Of a stretch of 64,000 nucleotides of DNA, positions 52,290-61,819 are shown in pieces. The DNA is taken from contig JAHBVH010000013.1 in the NCBI GenBank assembly GCA_019637645.1, forward strand, positions 62,001 to 126,000, given 5' to 3'. How positions within the stretch are numbered: position 1 is the stretch's first letter; every line of letters starts with the position of its first letter. The translations under genes and the position numbers were made by a program. The DNA comes from Caldilineaceae bacterium (lineage in GTDB: Bacteria > Chloroflexota > Anaerolineae > Caldilineales > Caldilineaceae). The notes beneath the pieces were generated by a model. That model worked only from the letters and a program-made list of their open reading frames with translations. It made no database searches and was not told the origin of the DNA.

Positions 52290-54197
52290 ATGACGCGCTC
52301 ATTTCGGATTGAATCGCTTTTATCGGCTCGCCAATTTCTGGCTCCCCAGCTTGACGGCGAGTGGCTCTACTTTATCAGCGATATGGCTGGCCGGCTCAGC
52401 CTCTATCGCATGCAAGTGGGCGGGAGCTTGCCGCAGCCGCTGCTGCCGCCCTATGTCGCGCTGCAAAACCCCCACCTCATTGGCGGGAAAGGGGTTTATC
52501 AGCTGTTGCCCAAGTTGGGCAAGATCTTGATCATGTTGGATCAGGATGGCGACGAAAACTATCAACCAACGGTGATTCCCCTGGATGGTGGGATTCCAGA
52601 GCCGCTCTTTGGCGAACGCTTTGCGGGGCAGCAGGTGGTCTGTAGCTGGGTGGATGCGGCGCGTAATGTCGCGATCTTCACCGTCGATCCCCGAACGGAT
52701 CCGACCCACCAAGCCTTTTGGGTCGATCTGACCACGCTCGCGATCACCCCTGTGGGCCGGAGCATCCACGGCAACGCGCCGATCTGTGTCAGCACTGAGC
52801 CGCGGCAGATCATTCTGGCCGATTTTTATACCATGGGCGACACCGTTCTCTACCAGTGGAACACTGGGGCCGCGACGCGCGAGTTGCTCTATGGCATTCC
52901 GCTCGAACAACGCACCCCTGGTCAAGAAGTGCCGTTAACGGGTTTTGCTGGTTGTGAATTTACCCCGGAAAAACAACTGCTCCTGATCACCGCCCTCTTT
53001 ACCGACAGCTATGGCCTTGGCTATCTCCGCTTTGACACGCCGGAACAGGTGTTGCCCGTCACCATTCAGGGGTTGGTCCATCAGGGTGTGGGCGAATTAG
53101 TCGATCTACAACATTGCGATGCCGATCACTATCTCTTGATCTACAACATTGATGGCTGCTCTTGGGCCTATGAAGGAGTCTTGGCCGAAGCCGAGCGCAC
53201 CTTTACCATCACCCGCACGATTTGCGGCACTGGCGCGCTCCAAAATGGTGTGCTCGAAGCGATTACGCAAGAAAAGGCCACCGGCCGCTATGTCCTCTCC
53301 TTCTCCACGGCCACCGCGCCCTCGCAATTGTATCTGATCGAAGCCGATGATCAGGTGATTGCCCAAACAGAGGAGCGCCTGTTGGGGCTCGATGCCACCT
53401 ACTTGGCCGCGGGCGAAGATGCCGCGTACACCAGTCATGATGGCTTGCGTATCTCGGCGCGGCTCTATCTGCCCGCACCCGCGTTGGGCTTTCAGGGCAA
53501 GCGCCCCGTCGTCTTTTATATTCATGGCGGCCCCCAAAGTCAAGAACGGCCTGATTTTACCTGGTTCTCCATGCCGCTGATTCAGTTTCTCACCCTCAAT
53601 GGCTTTGCTGTCTGGGTGCCCAATGTACGCGGTAGCACTGGCTATGGCCTGGAATATATGAAACGGATCGACCATGATTGGGGCGGGTTAGATCGGCTGG
53701 ATCACGTGGCCGCGGTTACTTTATTGCGCCAGGATGCGCGCCTGGATCTGGATCGGGCGGGCGTCATGGGGCGTTCCTATGGTGGGTATATGACCTTGAC
53801 GCTGGCCGGGCGCCATCCAGAATTATGGCAAGCCGCGGTCGATATGTTTGGCCCCTATGATCTTTTCTCCTTTATGGATCGGCTACCCGCCACCTGGCAA
53901 ACCTATTTCTACCAAGCGCTCGGCCACCCCGTTGAGGATAAAGACTTTCTGATTGAGCGATCACCTAGCACCCATCTTCACCAGTTGGCCTGTCCCATGC
54001 TGGTGATTCAAGGGGCCAATGACCCGCGCGTCGTCGAACAAGAGTCGAACGATCTGGTCCAGACGCTACGCAGCCAAGGCAAGTCGATCGATTACCTGGT
54101 CTTCGCCGACGAAGGCCACGATGTCTTGAAATTTCAGAACAAAGTCACCTGTTATCGTCAGATTACCGAATTTTTTACCACCTACCTCAAGCCATAA
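52290..54197 (+). CDS. S9-family prolyl oligopeptidase/acylaminoacyl peptidase
   Basis: 635 residues from the ATG at 52290. AAGGAAGAG sits just before it, inside the longer frame from 52269. The N-terminal about 370 residues form the seven-bladed propeller that gates access. The C-terminal alpha/beta-hydrolase domain has HGGPQSQ (oxyanion side), Ser496 in GRSYGGYM, Asp578 in NDPRV and His610 in EGHDV. No signal peptide, so it is cytoplasmic: an exo- or oligopeptidase that trims short peptides or removes blocked N-terminal residues. The rhodanese gene starts 18 bases after its stop. Confidence 0.92.
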   Translation: MTRSFRIESLLSARQFLAPQLDGEWLYFISDMAGRLSLYRMQVGGSLPQPLLPPYVALQNPHLIGGKGVYQLLPKLGKILIMLDQDGDENYQPTVIPLDGGIPEPLFGERFAGQQVVCSWVDAARNVAIFTVDPRTDPTHQAFWVDLTTLAITPVGRSIHGNAPICVSTEPRQIILADFYTMGDTVLYQWNTGAATRELLYGIPLEQRTPGQEVPLTGFAGCEFTPEKQLLLITALFTDSYGLGYLRFDTPEQVLPVTIQGLVHQGVGELVDLQHCDADHYLLIYNIDGCSWAYEGVLAEAERTFTITRTICGTGALQNGVLEAITQEKATGRYVLSFSTATAPSQLYLIEADDQVIAQTEERLLGLDATYLAAGEDAAYTSHDGLRISARLYLPAPALGFQGKRPVVFYIHGGPQSQERPDFTWFSMPLIQFLTLNGFAVWVPNVRGSTGYGLEYMKRIDHDWGGLDRLDHVAAVTLLRQDARLDLDRAGVMGRSYGGYMTLTLAGRHPELWQAAVDMFGPYDLFSFMDRLPATWQTYFYQALGHPVEDKDFLIERSPSTHLHQLACPMLVIQGANDPRVVEQESNDLVQTLRSQGKSIDYLVFADEGHDVLKFQNKVTCYRQITEFFTTYLKP

Positions 54198-54215
54198 AGT
54201 GGGCAGGAGTCTATC

Positions 54216-55070
54216 ATGCACTACACAACCTTGATCACCACCGACGAACTTGCGCCCCACCTGGGTGATCCAGACTGGGCTATCATCGACTGTCGGTTCA
54301 AGCTGGATAACGCGGCCGTGGGCCGTGAAGCCTATCTGGCCGGGCATATCCCTGGCGCAATCTATGCCCATCTTAATGATGACCTCTCTGGCCCCATCAT
54401 CCCTGGGCAAACGGGGCGACACCCACTCCCGACCCTTGAACAATTTGCCAAAACGCTTTCCCAGTGGGGCATTGATGAGCGGGTGCAGGTGATCGCTTAT
54501 GATGACAATAGCGGTGTCTATGCAGGGCGTCTCTGGTGGATGTTGCGTTGGCTGGGCCATTTCAACTGCGCCGTGCTGGATGGTGATCTGCGCCACTGGC
54601 AGCGGGAAGGGCGACCGACCATTAGCGGAGCGGAAACGCGCGCCCGTCGGCGTTTTCTGCCCTATCCCCAGCCTCACCTCCAAGTGAGTGTGGACGATGT
54701 CGTCGCCAATGTCGCCGACCCGCAATTTCAACTCTTTGATGCCCGCGATGAAAAGCGCTTCCGTGGTGAAGTCAATGCGCTCGACCCGATTGCTGGGCAT
54801 ATTCCTGGGGCCAAGTCGGCCTTCTATGCCCATAATTTGGATGCCAACGGTAAATTCCTGCCACCGGAACAACTACGTGCTCGCTTTGCGGCCCTGCTTG
54901 ATGAGAAACCGGTAGAAGAATGTGTTTTTTATTGTGGATCGGGGGTCAGCCTTCACCACAATCTGTTGGCCCTGGCCCACGCGGGCTTTGCCCCAGCGGC
55001 CAGGGTCTATATTGGTTCGTGGAGCGATTGGATCAATGATCCCACGCGCCCGGTTGCTACGGGTGAGTAA
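54216..55070 (+). CDS. Two-domain rhodanese (thiosulfate/3-mercaptopyruvate sulfurtransferase)
   Basis: 284 residues with two rhodanese domains (about 1-135 and 155-284). The second holds the active Cys240 in YCGSGVS. The loop CGSGV is the form seen in many TST/MST proteins. The first domain's [16 protein letters not shown] is typical. It transfers sulfur from thiosulfate or 3-mercaptopyruvate to cyanide or thiols. AGGAG precedes the ATG. It follows the peptidase closely and is followed by a DUF423 gene 71 bases on, so the three may share a transcript. Confidence 0.92.
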   Translation: MHYTTLITTDELAPHLGDPDWAIIDCRFKLDNAAVGREAYLAGHIPGAIYAHLNDDLSGPIIPGQTGRHPLPTLEQFAKTLSQWGIDERVQVIAYDDNSGVYAGRLWWMLRWLGHFNCAVLDGDLRHWQREGRPTISGAETRARRRFLPYPQPHLQVSVDDVVANVADPQFQLFDARDEKRFRGEVNALDPIAGHIPGAKSAFYAHNLDANGKFLPPEQLRARFAALLDEKPVEECVFYCGSGVSLHHNLLALAHAGFAPAARVYIGSWSDWINDPTRPVATGE

Positions 55071-55141
55071 CGAAGGCACTGACCCGTTTTCCGAACCGGC
55101 TAGTGCTAGTTTCCCCTCATGGAACGAATAAGGAACTGACT

Positions 55142-55516
55142 ATGGATCGCATTTTTTTTATGATCGCAAGCCTGCTGGGCGGGTTGGGTGTCGCTTTGGG
55201 CGCTTTTGGCGCACACGCCCTGCGGACACGGCTTGCCGAAAATTTATTAGCCAACTATGAAACGGGTGTCCGCTACCATTTCTATCATGCCCTGGCCTTG
55301 GTGGCGGTTGTTGTGGCCATTCAGCGTTGGCCGCATTCCAATCTGCCGGTGATCGCTGGCTGGCTCTTTGTCGTTGGGATCGCCATCTTCTCGGGCAGCC
55401 TCTATGTGATGGCCTTTACCGGCCTCCGTTGGCTGGGCGCAATTACCCCCATTGGCGGCGTCGCTTTGATTGCCGGTTGGCTCTGCCTCTTGCTTGTCGC
55501 GTGGCGTAGTCGCTAA
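55142..55516 (+). CDS. DUF423 (YgdD-like) membrane protein
   Basis: 124 residues from the ATG at 55142, with AAGGAA upstream. A 13-codon extension is rejected. Four hydrophobic helices are visible, with the family's GAFGAHAL near residue 20, YHFYHALAL near 44, FSGSLY near 86 and TPIGG near 103. Members are small inner-membrane proteins of unknown role. Confidence 0.9.
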   Translation: MDRIFFMIASLLGGLGVALGAFGAHALRTRLAENLLANYETGVRYHFYHALALVAVVVAIQRWPHSNLPVIAGWLFVVGIAIFSGSLYVMAFTGLRWLGAITPIGGVALIAGWLCLLLVAWRSR

Positions 55517-55553
55517 GCACAGCGCACAAAAAGCTATCTCGGTAAGACCGCCC

Positions 55554-55586
55554 AGAGCTGACAGGGTTGCAAAACCTGTCAGCTCT
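55554..55586. terminator. CTGACAGG-type hairpin after the DUF423 gene
   Basis: AGAGCTGACAGG pairs perfectly with CCTGTCAGCTCT around a 9-base loop, 38 bases after the stop codon. Confidence 0.65.
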
Positions 55587-55622
55587 GCCTTCCGATTGGC
55601 TAGCATGCCTCAAAAAAGGCGT

Positions 55623-55652
55623 TTGACAGGTCAATTCCACTCATGCTACACT
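55623..55652 (+). promoter_or_regulatory. Possible promoter of the sugar ABC operon
   Basis: TTGACA at 55623-55628, an 18-base spacer and TACACT at 55647-55652. This would give a leader of about 360 bases. No gene is seen in 55653-56019. Confidence 0.5.
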
Positions 55653-56019
55653 GCTTCCCATAATCGTAATACAGCTAAATAGTTAGAAATTTGCGGCGTC
55701 ACCTCAAAGCTCGAAGGGGTGTTGACAGTCGATCCCCCATATGTTGTTCCCCTACTCTTTCCAACGTTGTTTGATTGAACCTTGCCGCCTTGTCGGCGCT
55801 TGGCAGCGGAGTGGCGACGAAACCTTCTGGTGCCAAGGATGGCTTTTCAAATTGCTTCTAACCGTAGCGTTGTTTGCCTGGCTAAGCAAGCGCCAGCAAT
55901 GGTATTGTTTGTGACTTTAGCGCTGCCTGGCTTTGTTTCGCGCTGTTCAACAAGGCGAATATGCTGCTGGTTGAGTAGTTATTTTCCTTTACTCCCACTG
56001 TGTTTAAGGAGACAGAACG

Positions 56020-57429
56020 ATGCAAAAGAGAATGCTAAATCGACAATGGACGCGGCGCGATTTCCTGCGCCTGAGCGCAGGCGCAACCGGCGTGGCCGCG
56101 CTCGCCGCTTGTGTACCTGCGGGCGCACCGGGCGCACAACCAAGCAATGCTCCTGCGGGGGAAGGTCCGGTTTCGATCAACGTCTGGACCGGCTGGACCG
56201 AAGATGCGGCCACCAATATTGAAAAGATTCTGGACGGCTTTAACAAGTCTCAAGACGAGGTGGTGGCCAATCATGTCATTGTGCCGGAAGCCATGACTCA
56301 AAAACTGTTGGCTGCGGTCTCCGCTGGTGATCCACCGGCAACGGCTGTCGTCTTTGGCGCGAGTATTGCCTACCAGCTCGCTGCTCAAAAGGCGCTCCTC
56401 GCGCTGGACGATGTCGGTAGCCCCGACCAAGTGGGAACCCTCCAAGCTTGGATGGACCCCGCCATCTGGGAACTGGGTATGTACGAGGGCAGTTTCTACT
56501 ATGCCAGCATGTGGAACCAATGTTGGGCCATGTTTGTCAACACCAAGATGGCCGCCGAGCAGGGGGTTGATCTCGACAGCCCACCCCAGACCCTAGAAGA
56601 GGTCGATGCGCTCTGGGAACAGCTGACGACCTACGATGCCGATGGCAATATTGATGTCCTGGGTGGTGATGTCACTTCGACCACCATGACGACCGGGCGC
56701 TTCTTGGGGCAATTTGTTTCCGAAGATGGTACCCAAGTGACAGCCAATCACCCTAATAATGTGCGCGCCCTGGAGTGGGTGGTCAACCGTTGGGAAAAAT
56801 TTGGCACTGAGAAACTAGCCGCCTGGAACGCTTCGCTGGCGGGCCGGGGCGAACGCTCTGCTGGGCAAGATCCCTTCCTCTCGGGGTTGCGTGCCACCTT
56901 GGTGACAGGCCCCTGGCAATTTAACACCCTGCGTAACTTCAAACCGGCTGATTTTGAATTCACCGTTTGGCCTTTCCCTGGCCCGGCAGGACAAGCTGAA
57001 AAGGGTATGTATACCTATGGCGACGGCTGGATCATCCCCGTCGGTTCGCCCAACCCATCGGCGGCCTGGGATATTATTAGCAACTTGACCGGTGCTACCG
57101 GCGACAAAGATGTCTACACCTCGCTCTTTACCACCTGGCTCTGTGTAAACGGACCTTCATCCCAATCCATGACGGAATGGCCGCTCTTCCAAACGGATGT
57201 TATGGCGGCCTGCCCTGGCTACGAAGATGCCTTCTTGACGGATCTCTATGATGCGGACTACTACCTCTATCCACCCAAAATCCCGACCAGTATCTCCTAT
57301 CTTGACCTGATGGGGGCGGAATGGGAGAAGGCGCGCTTGGGCGAAAAGTCGCCTCAAGCTGCGTTGGATTTTGTGCAGGAGACGGCCCAAAAGGAACTGG
57401 ATACCTGGATTCAGCAGAACCAGGGCTAA
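56020..57429 (+). CDS. Sugar ABC transporter binding protein, Tat-exported lipoprotein
   Basis: 469 residues. The N-terminus has the twin-arginine motif TRRDFLRLS (Arg12-Arg13), a hydrophobic stretch and a lipobox ending at Cys31 (ALAAC), so it is folded in the cytoplasm, exported by Tat and lipid-anchored. The body follows extracellular solute-binding family 1 (NVWTGWTEDAATNIEKIL, LLAAVSAGDPPATAVVFGA), which binds oligosaccharides, glycerol-phosphate derivatives or similar. AAGGAG precedes the ATG. Two MalG/MalF-type permeases follow, separated from it by a family hairpin. Confidence 0.92.
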   Translation: MQKRMLNRQWTRRDFLRLSAGATGVAALAACVPAGAPGAQPSNAPAGEGPVSINVWTGWTEDAATNIEKILDGFNKSQDEVVANHVIVPEAMTQKLLAAVSAGDPPATAVVFGASIAYQLAAQKALLALDDVGSPDQVGTLQAWMDPAIWELGMYEGSFYYASMWNQCWAMFVNTKMAAEQGVDLDSPPQTLEEVDALWEQLTTYDADGNIDVLGGDVTSTTMTTGRFLGQFVSEDGTQVTANHPNNVRALEWVVNRWEKFGTEKLAAWNASLAGRGERSAGQDPFLSGLRATLVTGPWQFNTLRNFKPADFEFTVWPFPGPAGQAEKGMYTYGDGWIIPVGSPNPSAAWDIISNLTGATGDKDVYTSLFTTWLCVNGPSSQSMTEWPLFQTDVMAACPGYEDAFLTDLYDADYYLYPPKIPTSISYLDLMGAEWEKARLGEKSPQAALDFVQETAQKELDTWIQQNQG

Positions 57430-57500
57430 GGGTGCGCCCTTGGTCGGTGTGACCAGAGACCTGACAGGGTTTCCAACCCTGTCAGGTCTTGTGCAAGTTT
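57430..57500. repeat. Repeat family 1 relative with perfect inner hairpin
   Basis: GACCTGACAGGGTT pairs perfectly with AACCCTGTCAGGTC (57458-57488, 3-base loop). The left flank TGCGCCCTTGG resembles the family 1 end. It lies between the binding-protein stop and the permease. Confidence 0.65.
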
Positions 57501-57571
57501 CGCTAAAACCCATCAAAGCCGCGTGTCCGCGGACTTTCATAGATCGTCTGAAAATCAACAAGGAGTCTCTC

Positions 57572-58468
57572 TTGGCTGCACCAACTGATCTCTTCCCGGC
57601 ACAGCCACGGTTGCAACCCGAAAAAGCTACTTCACTGCGGCCCTGGTGGTTGATCAGTGGCTTGAGTAAATATGTCCTGTTATTATTTTTTGGTGGCTTC
57701 TTTATTTTGCCATGGGTGTGGATGATCTCCACTTCGCTGAAAAATCCAGAGGAATTGGCGGTCTACCCGATCATTTGGATTCCAGACCCTGTGCGGTGGG
57801 ACAACTATATCGAAGCCTTCCGCCGCGCCGAGTTTTCGCGCTTTTTGTTCAATACGGTCTTGGTCGCGTTGCCGTCGGTCTTGGGCGCGGTCGTCTCAAA
57901 TGCCTTGGTGGCCTATGGCTTTGCTCGGCTGCGCTGGCCCGGGCGAGACTTGCTCTTTGGCATGCTGCTCGCCACCTTGATCCTGCCGGGCTTCGTCACC
58001 TTTATTCCGCTCTATCTGATTTTTAAGCAGCTCAACTGGATCAATTCTTACTTGCCCTTGGTCGTCCCCACCTTTTTTGGCAATCCGTTTTTTGTCTTTC
58101 TCCTACGCCAGTTCTTTATGTCGTTGCCCGAAGAGCTAGCCGACGCGGCGCGGGTCGATGGCGCGTCGGAATTGCGCATCTTCTCGCAGATCATTCTTCC
58201 GCTCTCGCGCCCAGCCCTCGCGGTGGTCGCGCTCTTTCAGTTCATCAGCAGTTGGAACGACTATTTTGGGCCGTTGATCTACATCAACGACAAAGCACTC
58301 TATACCATTTCGCTAGGGATTGCCAACATGCGCGCCAGCTATGGCTTCTCGAACTTTGCCTGGATCATGGCCGCAACCTGTATGAGTGTCTTGCCGATTA
58401 TGATTCTCTTCTTCTTTGCACAACGGACCTTTATCGAAGGTATTGCCCTCAGTGGGTTAAAGGGGTAG
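57572..58468 (+). CDS. Sugar ABC permease, MalG type
   Basis: 298 residues from a TTG at 57572, chosen because AAGGAG lies 6 bases upstream and the earlier frame runs through the repeat and the previous gene. Six helices. The ATPase-contact EAA loop ELADAARVDGASELRIFSQI lies near residues 190-210, as in the MalG/UgpE group. The C-terminus has the usual FIEGIALSGLKG ending. It pairs with the MalF-type permease that starts 3 bases after its stop. The order (G before F) is the reverse of the common one. Confidence 0.9.
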   Translation: MAAPTDLFPAQPRLQPEKATSLRPWWLISGLSKYVLLLFFGGFFILPWVWMISTSLKNPEELAVYPIIWIPDPVRWDNYIEAFRRAEFSRFLFNTVLVALPSVLGAVVSNALVAYGFARLRWPGRDLLFGMLLATLILPGFVTFIPLYLIFKQLNWINSYLPLVVPTFFGNPFFVFLLRQFFMSLPEELADAARVDGASELRIFSQIILPLSRPALAVVALFQFISSWNDYFGPLIYINDKALYTISLGIANMRASYGFSNFAWIMAATCMSVLPIMILFFFAQRTFIEGIALSGLKG

Positions 58469-58471
58469 TCT

Positions 58472-59386
58472 ATGGTCAAGCGACTCGGCATCCGTCAGTT
58501 AACGCGCAGCGAACGCAAAGCGTTGCGCAACGGCCTGCTCTTTACATCACCGTGGATTATTGGCTTTCTGGCCTTTCGGCTCTATCCCTTCTTTGCCTCG
58601 CTCTACTACAGCTTCACCTTCTATCCCATCCTGGATCGACCGCGCTGGGTGGGGCTGGATAACTATGTGAACCTCATGGAAGATCCCCGCTTTCTGACCT
58701 CGCTCTACAATACCAGCTATTATGCGCTGGGCGCTGTCCCGCTGGCGACCGTGGTGGGGATTGGGCTCGCCATGTTGTTGAATACGAATGTACGTGGCCT
58801 CTCTTTCTTTCGGACGATCTACTTTTTGCCTAGTATTACGCCGGTCGTCGCTACCGCGATCGTCTGGCTCTGGATGTTCGATCCCATCAATGGCGTGATC
58901 AACTATCTCCTCGGCTTGGTCGGCATTGCCGGGCCCGGGTGGATGGGCAGCCCGCAATGGTCAAAACCGGCCTTGATCTTGATGAGTATGTGGGGCGTTG
59001 GGGGGGCCGTGGTCATCTATTTGGCCTCGCTCCAAGATGTGCCGCGTGAGTTGTTGGAGGCCGCTGGGCTAGACGGTGCCAATACGCTGCAAAAAATTCG
59101 ACATGTCACCCTGCCCATGATCAGCCCGGTGATTCTCTTCAATGTCATCACCGGCTTGATCGGGGCTTTCCAATATTTTACCGAAGCTTTTATCATGACG
59201 GGCGGCACGGGTTCCCCCGCCGATTCGACGCTCATGATGTCGATCTATCTCTATCAGAGCGCCTTTCAATATTTCAAAATTGGCTATGCCTCGGCCCAAG
59301 CTTGGGCTCTCTTCTTGATCGTCATTGCCTTCACCGTGCTTCTCTTTCGCGCCTCGGGACGCATGGTCTACTACGGTGGCCGCTAA
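58472..59386 (+). CDS. Sugar ABC permease, MalF/UgpA type
   Basis: 304 residues, six helices. The EAA loop ELLEAAGLDGANTLQKIRHV lies near 191-210. The N-terminal helix (LLFTSPWIIGFLAFRLYPFF) is typical of UgpA/LacF permeases. It starts 3 bases after the MalG-type gene. No ATPase gene (MalK/UgpC/MsmX type) follows, so the transporter probably uses a shared ATPase encoded elsewhere. The operon ends in a decayed hairpin at 59403. Confidence 0.9.
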   Translation: MVKRLGIRQLTRSERKALRNGLLFTSPWIIGFLAFRLYPFFASLYYSFTFYPILDRPRWVGLDNYVNLMEDPRFLTSLYNTSYYALGAVPLATVVGIGLAMLLNTNVRGLSFFRTIYFLPSITPVVATAIVWLWMFDPINGVINYLLGLVGIAGPGWMGSPQWSKPALILMSMWGVGGAVVIYLASLQDVPRELLEAAGLDGANTLQKIRHVTLPMISPVILFNVITGLIGAFQYFTEAFIMTGGTGSPADSTLMMSIYLYQSAFQYFKIGYASAQAWALFLIVIAFTVLLFRASGRMVYYGGR

Positions 59387-59402
59387 GGCTACACCGTTGG
59401 AC

Positions 59403-59435
59403 AGAGCTGACAGGCTTTCAAAACTGCGCAGCTCT
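59403..59435. repeat. Decayed CTGACAGG-type hairpin
   Basis: AGAGCTGACAGG at the left; the right arm reads CTGCGCAGCTCT, with mispairs in the middle. It lies 17 bases after the permease stop. Confidence 0.5.
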
Positions 59436-59487
59436 ATCTAAAATATCCGGTTACGTAAGTCAGCTTCAACAAGGATCAATCTACACT

Positions 59488-60540
59488 ATGACCCAACTCT
59501 ATCAAACGGCGGCCTATCTCAAAAGCCGCTTTCAGGCTACCGCGCGTACCCTGCGTTTCCAAGCGCAAACCGAAGCCGAGTGGCGCTTTTGGCAACAAAC
59601 CCTGCGCCACAAAATTCGCGAATACCAAGGCATTGATCGCCTCCTGGCCGCGCCCATGCAGCCACGCATTACCGAAACCGTGCCATGCGAAGGCTACCAG
59701 CGGCAGCGGGTCGAGATCGACACCGAGCCCGGCGTGACCATGCCCTTTTATGTCTTGATCCCCGACAACCTCCAAGGCCCGGTGCCCGCCGTGTTGGCCC
59801 CCCATGGTCATTCTAGCGGTGGTAAATTAGCCGTCGCGGGCATTCGGGAAGATCCGCGGATTGTCGGCACCATTGACCAACATAACTATGACTATGGCGT
59901 GCAAGCCGTGCGCCGCGGCTATGTGGTCTTTTGTCCTGATGCACGTGGCTTTGGCGAACGCCGGGAATGGCTCTATGCAAAGCCGGAACAGATCTTGGAT
60001 TCCTCCTGTCGCCAACTGGCCCACATGGGCCTGCCACTCGGCTTGACCGTGGCGGGCATGTGGACGTGGGACCTCATGGTCTTGCTCGACTATGTCCAGA
60101 CCCGGCCCGAAACCGCTGGTCAGAAGATCGGTTGTATTGGCCTCTCGGGCGGTGGTTTACAGACACTCTGGCTGGCCGCCTTAGACGAACGGATCGCGTG
60201 CGCCGTGGACAGTGGCTACTTCTATGGCGTAGATGACTCGCTGCTACACCTCTCGGGCAACTGCGACTGCAACTATATTCCCCACATGTGGGAGGCCGCC
60301 GATATGGGCGATGTGGCCGCGCTGATTGCGCCCCGGCCCTTGTTGATCGAAAGCGCGCGCCAAGATCCCCTCAATGGTCCCCGTGGGGTCGATAATGTGT
60401 TGGAACAATATGCGATCACTGAGAAAGCATACCAGTTATTAGATGTGCCCGATCGCCTCGCCATTGATCTATTTGACGGCGGCCACGTCTGGCACGGGAC
60501 GGTGGCCTTCGAGTGGCTCGATCGCTGGCTCAAAGCGTAG
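59488..60540 (+). CDS. Alpha/beta hydrolase, acetyl-xylan-esterase/dienelactone-hydrolase-like
   Basis: 350 residues from the ATG at 59488, with AAGGAT upstream. A 62-codon extension overlaps the permease and is rejected. Features: HGHSSGGK after a strand near residue 110, Ser220 in GLSGGG as nucleophile, and HVWHG near the end with the likely catalytic His. It has no signal peptide, so it would act on imported esters such as acetylated sugars or oligosaccharides brought in by the adjacent transporter. The exact substrate is open. Confidence 0.8.
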   Translation: MTQLYQTAAYLKSRFQATARTLRFQAQTEAEWRFWQQTLRHKIREYQGIDRLLAAPMQPRITETVPCEGYQRQRVEIDTEPGVTMPFYVLIPDNLQGPVPAVLAPHGHSSGGKLAVAGIREDPRIVGTIDQHNYDYGVQAVRRGYVVFCPDARGFGERREWLYAKPEQILDSSCRQLAHMGLPLGLTVAGMWTWDLMVLLDYVQTRPETAGQKIGCIGLSGGGLQTLWLAALDERIACAVDSGYFYGVDDSLLHLSGNCDCNYIPHMWEAADMGDVAALIAPRPLLIESARQDPLNGPRGVDNVLEQYAITEKAYQLLDVPDRLAIDLFDGGHVWHGTVAFEWLDRWLKA

Positions 60541-60663
60541 CACGGCCTGTGTGGCGGCGAAAACCTACCCTAGATGGTGGTTTTGCCGGTGCGAGTGGGC
60601 AGATTTTCAAAACCTGACCGCTTTGGATACCTATGTCAATGTCTTAGCTAGAACGAAGTGATG

Positions 60664-61779
60664 ATGAAAATTACCCAGATTGAGACCTTTCCAGTTCAAG
60701 TGCCGATTAACCCGGCCCGCGCCATCCGCAGTGGCCGCGGCTATCACACCGCCTCCCCCTTTCTCATGCTCAAAGTACATACCGATGCTGACATCACGGG
60801 GGTGGGGGAAGTTTCGTGTACGCCGGTGTGGAGTGGCGAAGATAACCGCACCGCGGCTCACTTTATTCAACAGATCCTCGCGCCCAACTTGATCGGGGAA
60901 GATCCTACCCAGATCGAGCGCTTGAGCCGCCTGATGAAACGGTTGTTGGCGAATAATCCCTTTACCAAAGCGGGCATTGAGATGGCGCTGTGGGACATCT
61001 TGGGCAAGGTCGCGGGGCTGCCGGTCTACCGTCTGTTGGGCGGGGCGGTGCGCGACTTTGTCACCACCAAATTTTCGGTTTCTGGCCTCGAACCCGCCCA
61101 AGCCGCCGAGGTAGCTGCCTGGGCCGTGGCCCAAGGTTTCCGCACCATGAAGGTCAAAGTGGGGATCGATCCAGAACAAGATGTGGCGCGCGTGCGCGCC
61201 GTGCGCGAGGCCATTGGGCCAGCCGTTCGCCTGGGCGTCGATGCCAATGGTGGCTGGTCGCCCCGCGTCGCCATTCAAACCATTCGCCGCCTCTATGACT
61301 ACAACATTTACTTTGCCGAACAGCCCGTGGCCGATGTCGATATCGCGTGGCTGGCCGATGTGCGCAGCCAGGTCGAAGTGCCGGTCATGGCCGATGAGAG
61401 CCTCTATTCGGTGCAAGATGCCATGGCGCTGGCCCGCGCCGGTGCGGCGGATATCTTTTCCGTCTATGTGAGTAAAGGCGGCGGCATTGGCGCTGCCCGC
61501 CAGATCGCGGCGGTGGCCGAAGCCGCGGGTTTGGTCTGCACCGTTGGCAGTAATCTCGAACTCGGCGTCGCCAGCGCCGCGATGATCCACTTGGCGATGG
61601 CCACCCCAGCCATTAGCGCCGAAGAATTCCCCTGCGATATCTTAACCCCCTTCTTCTATGAAAGTGATCTCCTGGTCGAGTCGCTGCCCATTACCGCCGG
61701 GCGCGCTGCCCCGTCCGAACGCCCCGGTTTGGGGGTCGAACTGGATGATGACCAACTCCGCCACTATCGCGCAGCTTAG
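60664..61779 (+). CDS. Enolase-superfamily enzyme, muconate-lactonizing type
   Basis: 371 residues from the ATG at 60664. ATG at 60661 and GTG at 60658 are close alternatives, and the weak GAAG site fits 60664 best. Catalytic set: KVK at 163-165, Asp193 in DANGG, Glu219 in FAEQP, Asp244-Glu245 in MADES, and Lys271 in VSKGGGIG. A lysine on both sides of the barrel places it in the muconate cycloisomerase/dipeptide epimerase/o-succinylbenzoate branch, unlike the protein at 4463. Residues 1-35 (SGRGYHTASPF) give no safe substrate call. A decayed hairpin fragment lies just upstream (about 60600-60620). Confidence 0.87.
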   Translation: MKITQIETFPVQVPINPARAIRSGRGYHTASPFLMLKVHTDADITGVGEVSCTPVWSGEDNRTAAHFIQQILAPNLIGEDPTQIERLSRLMKRLLANNPFTKAGIEMALWDILGKVAGLPVYRLLGGAVRDFVTTKFSVSGLEPAQAAEVAAWAVAQGFRTMKVKVGIDPEQDVARVRAVREAIGPAVRLGVDANGGWSPRVAIQTIRRLYDYNIYFAEQPVADVDIAWLADVRSQVEVPVMADESLYSVQDAMALARAGAADIFSVYVSKGGGIGAARQIAAVAEAAGLVCTVGSNLELGVASAAMIHLAMATPAISAEEFPCDILTPFFYESDLLVESLPITAGRAAPSERPGLGVELDDDQLRHYRAA

Positions 61780-61819
61780 CCAGCGCTAGGACTTGCGGAT
61801 GATGATTGGTCTGTCATCG

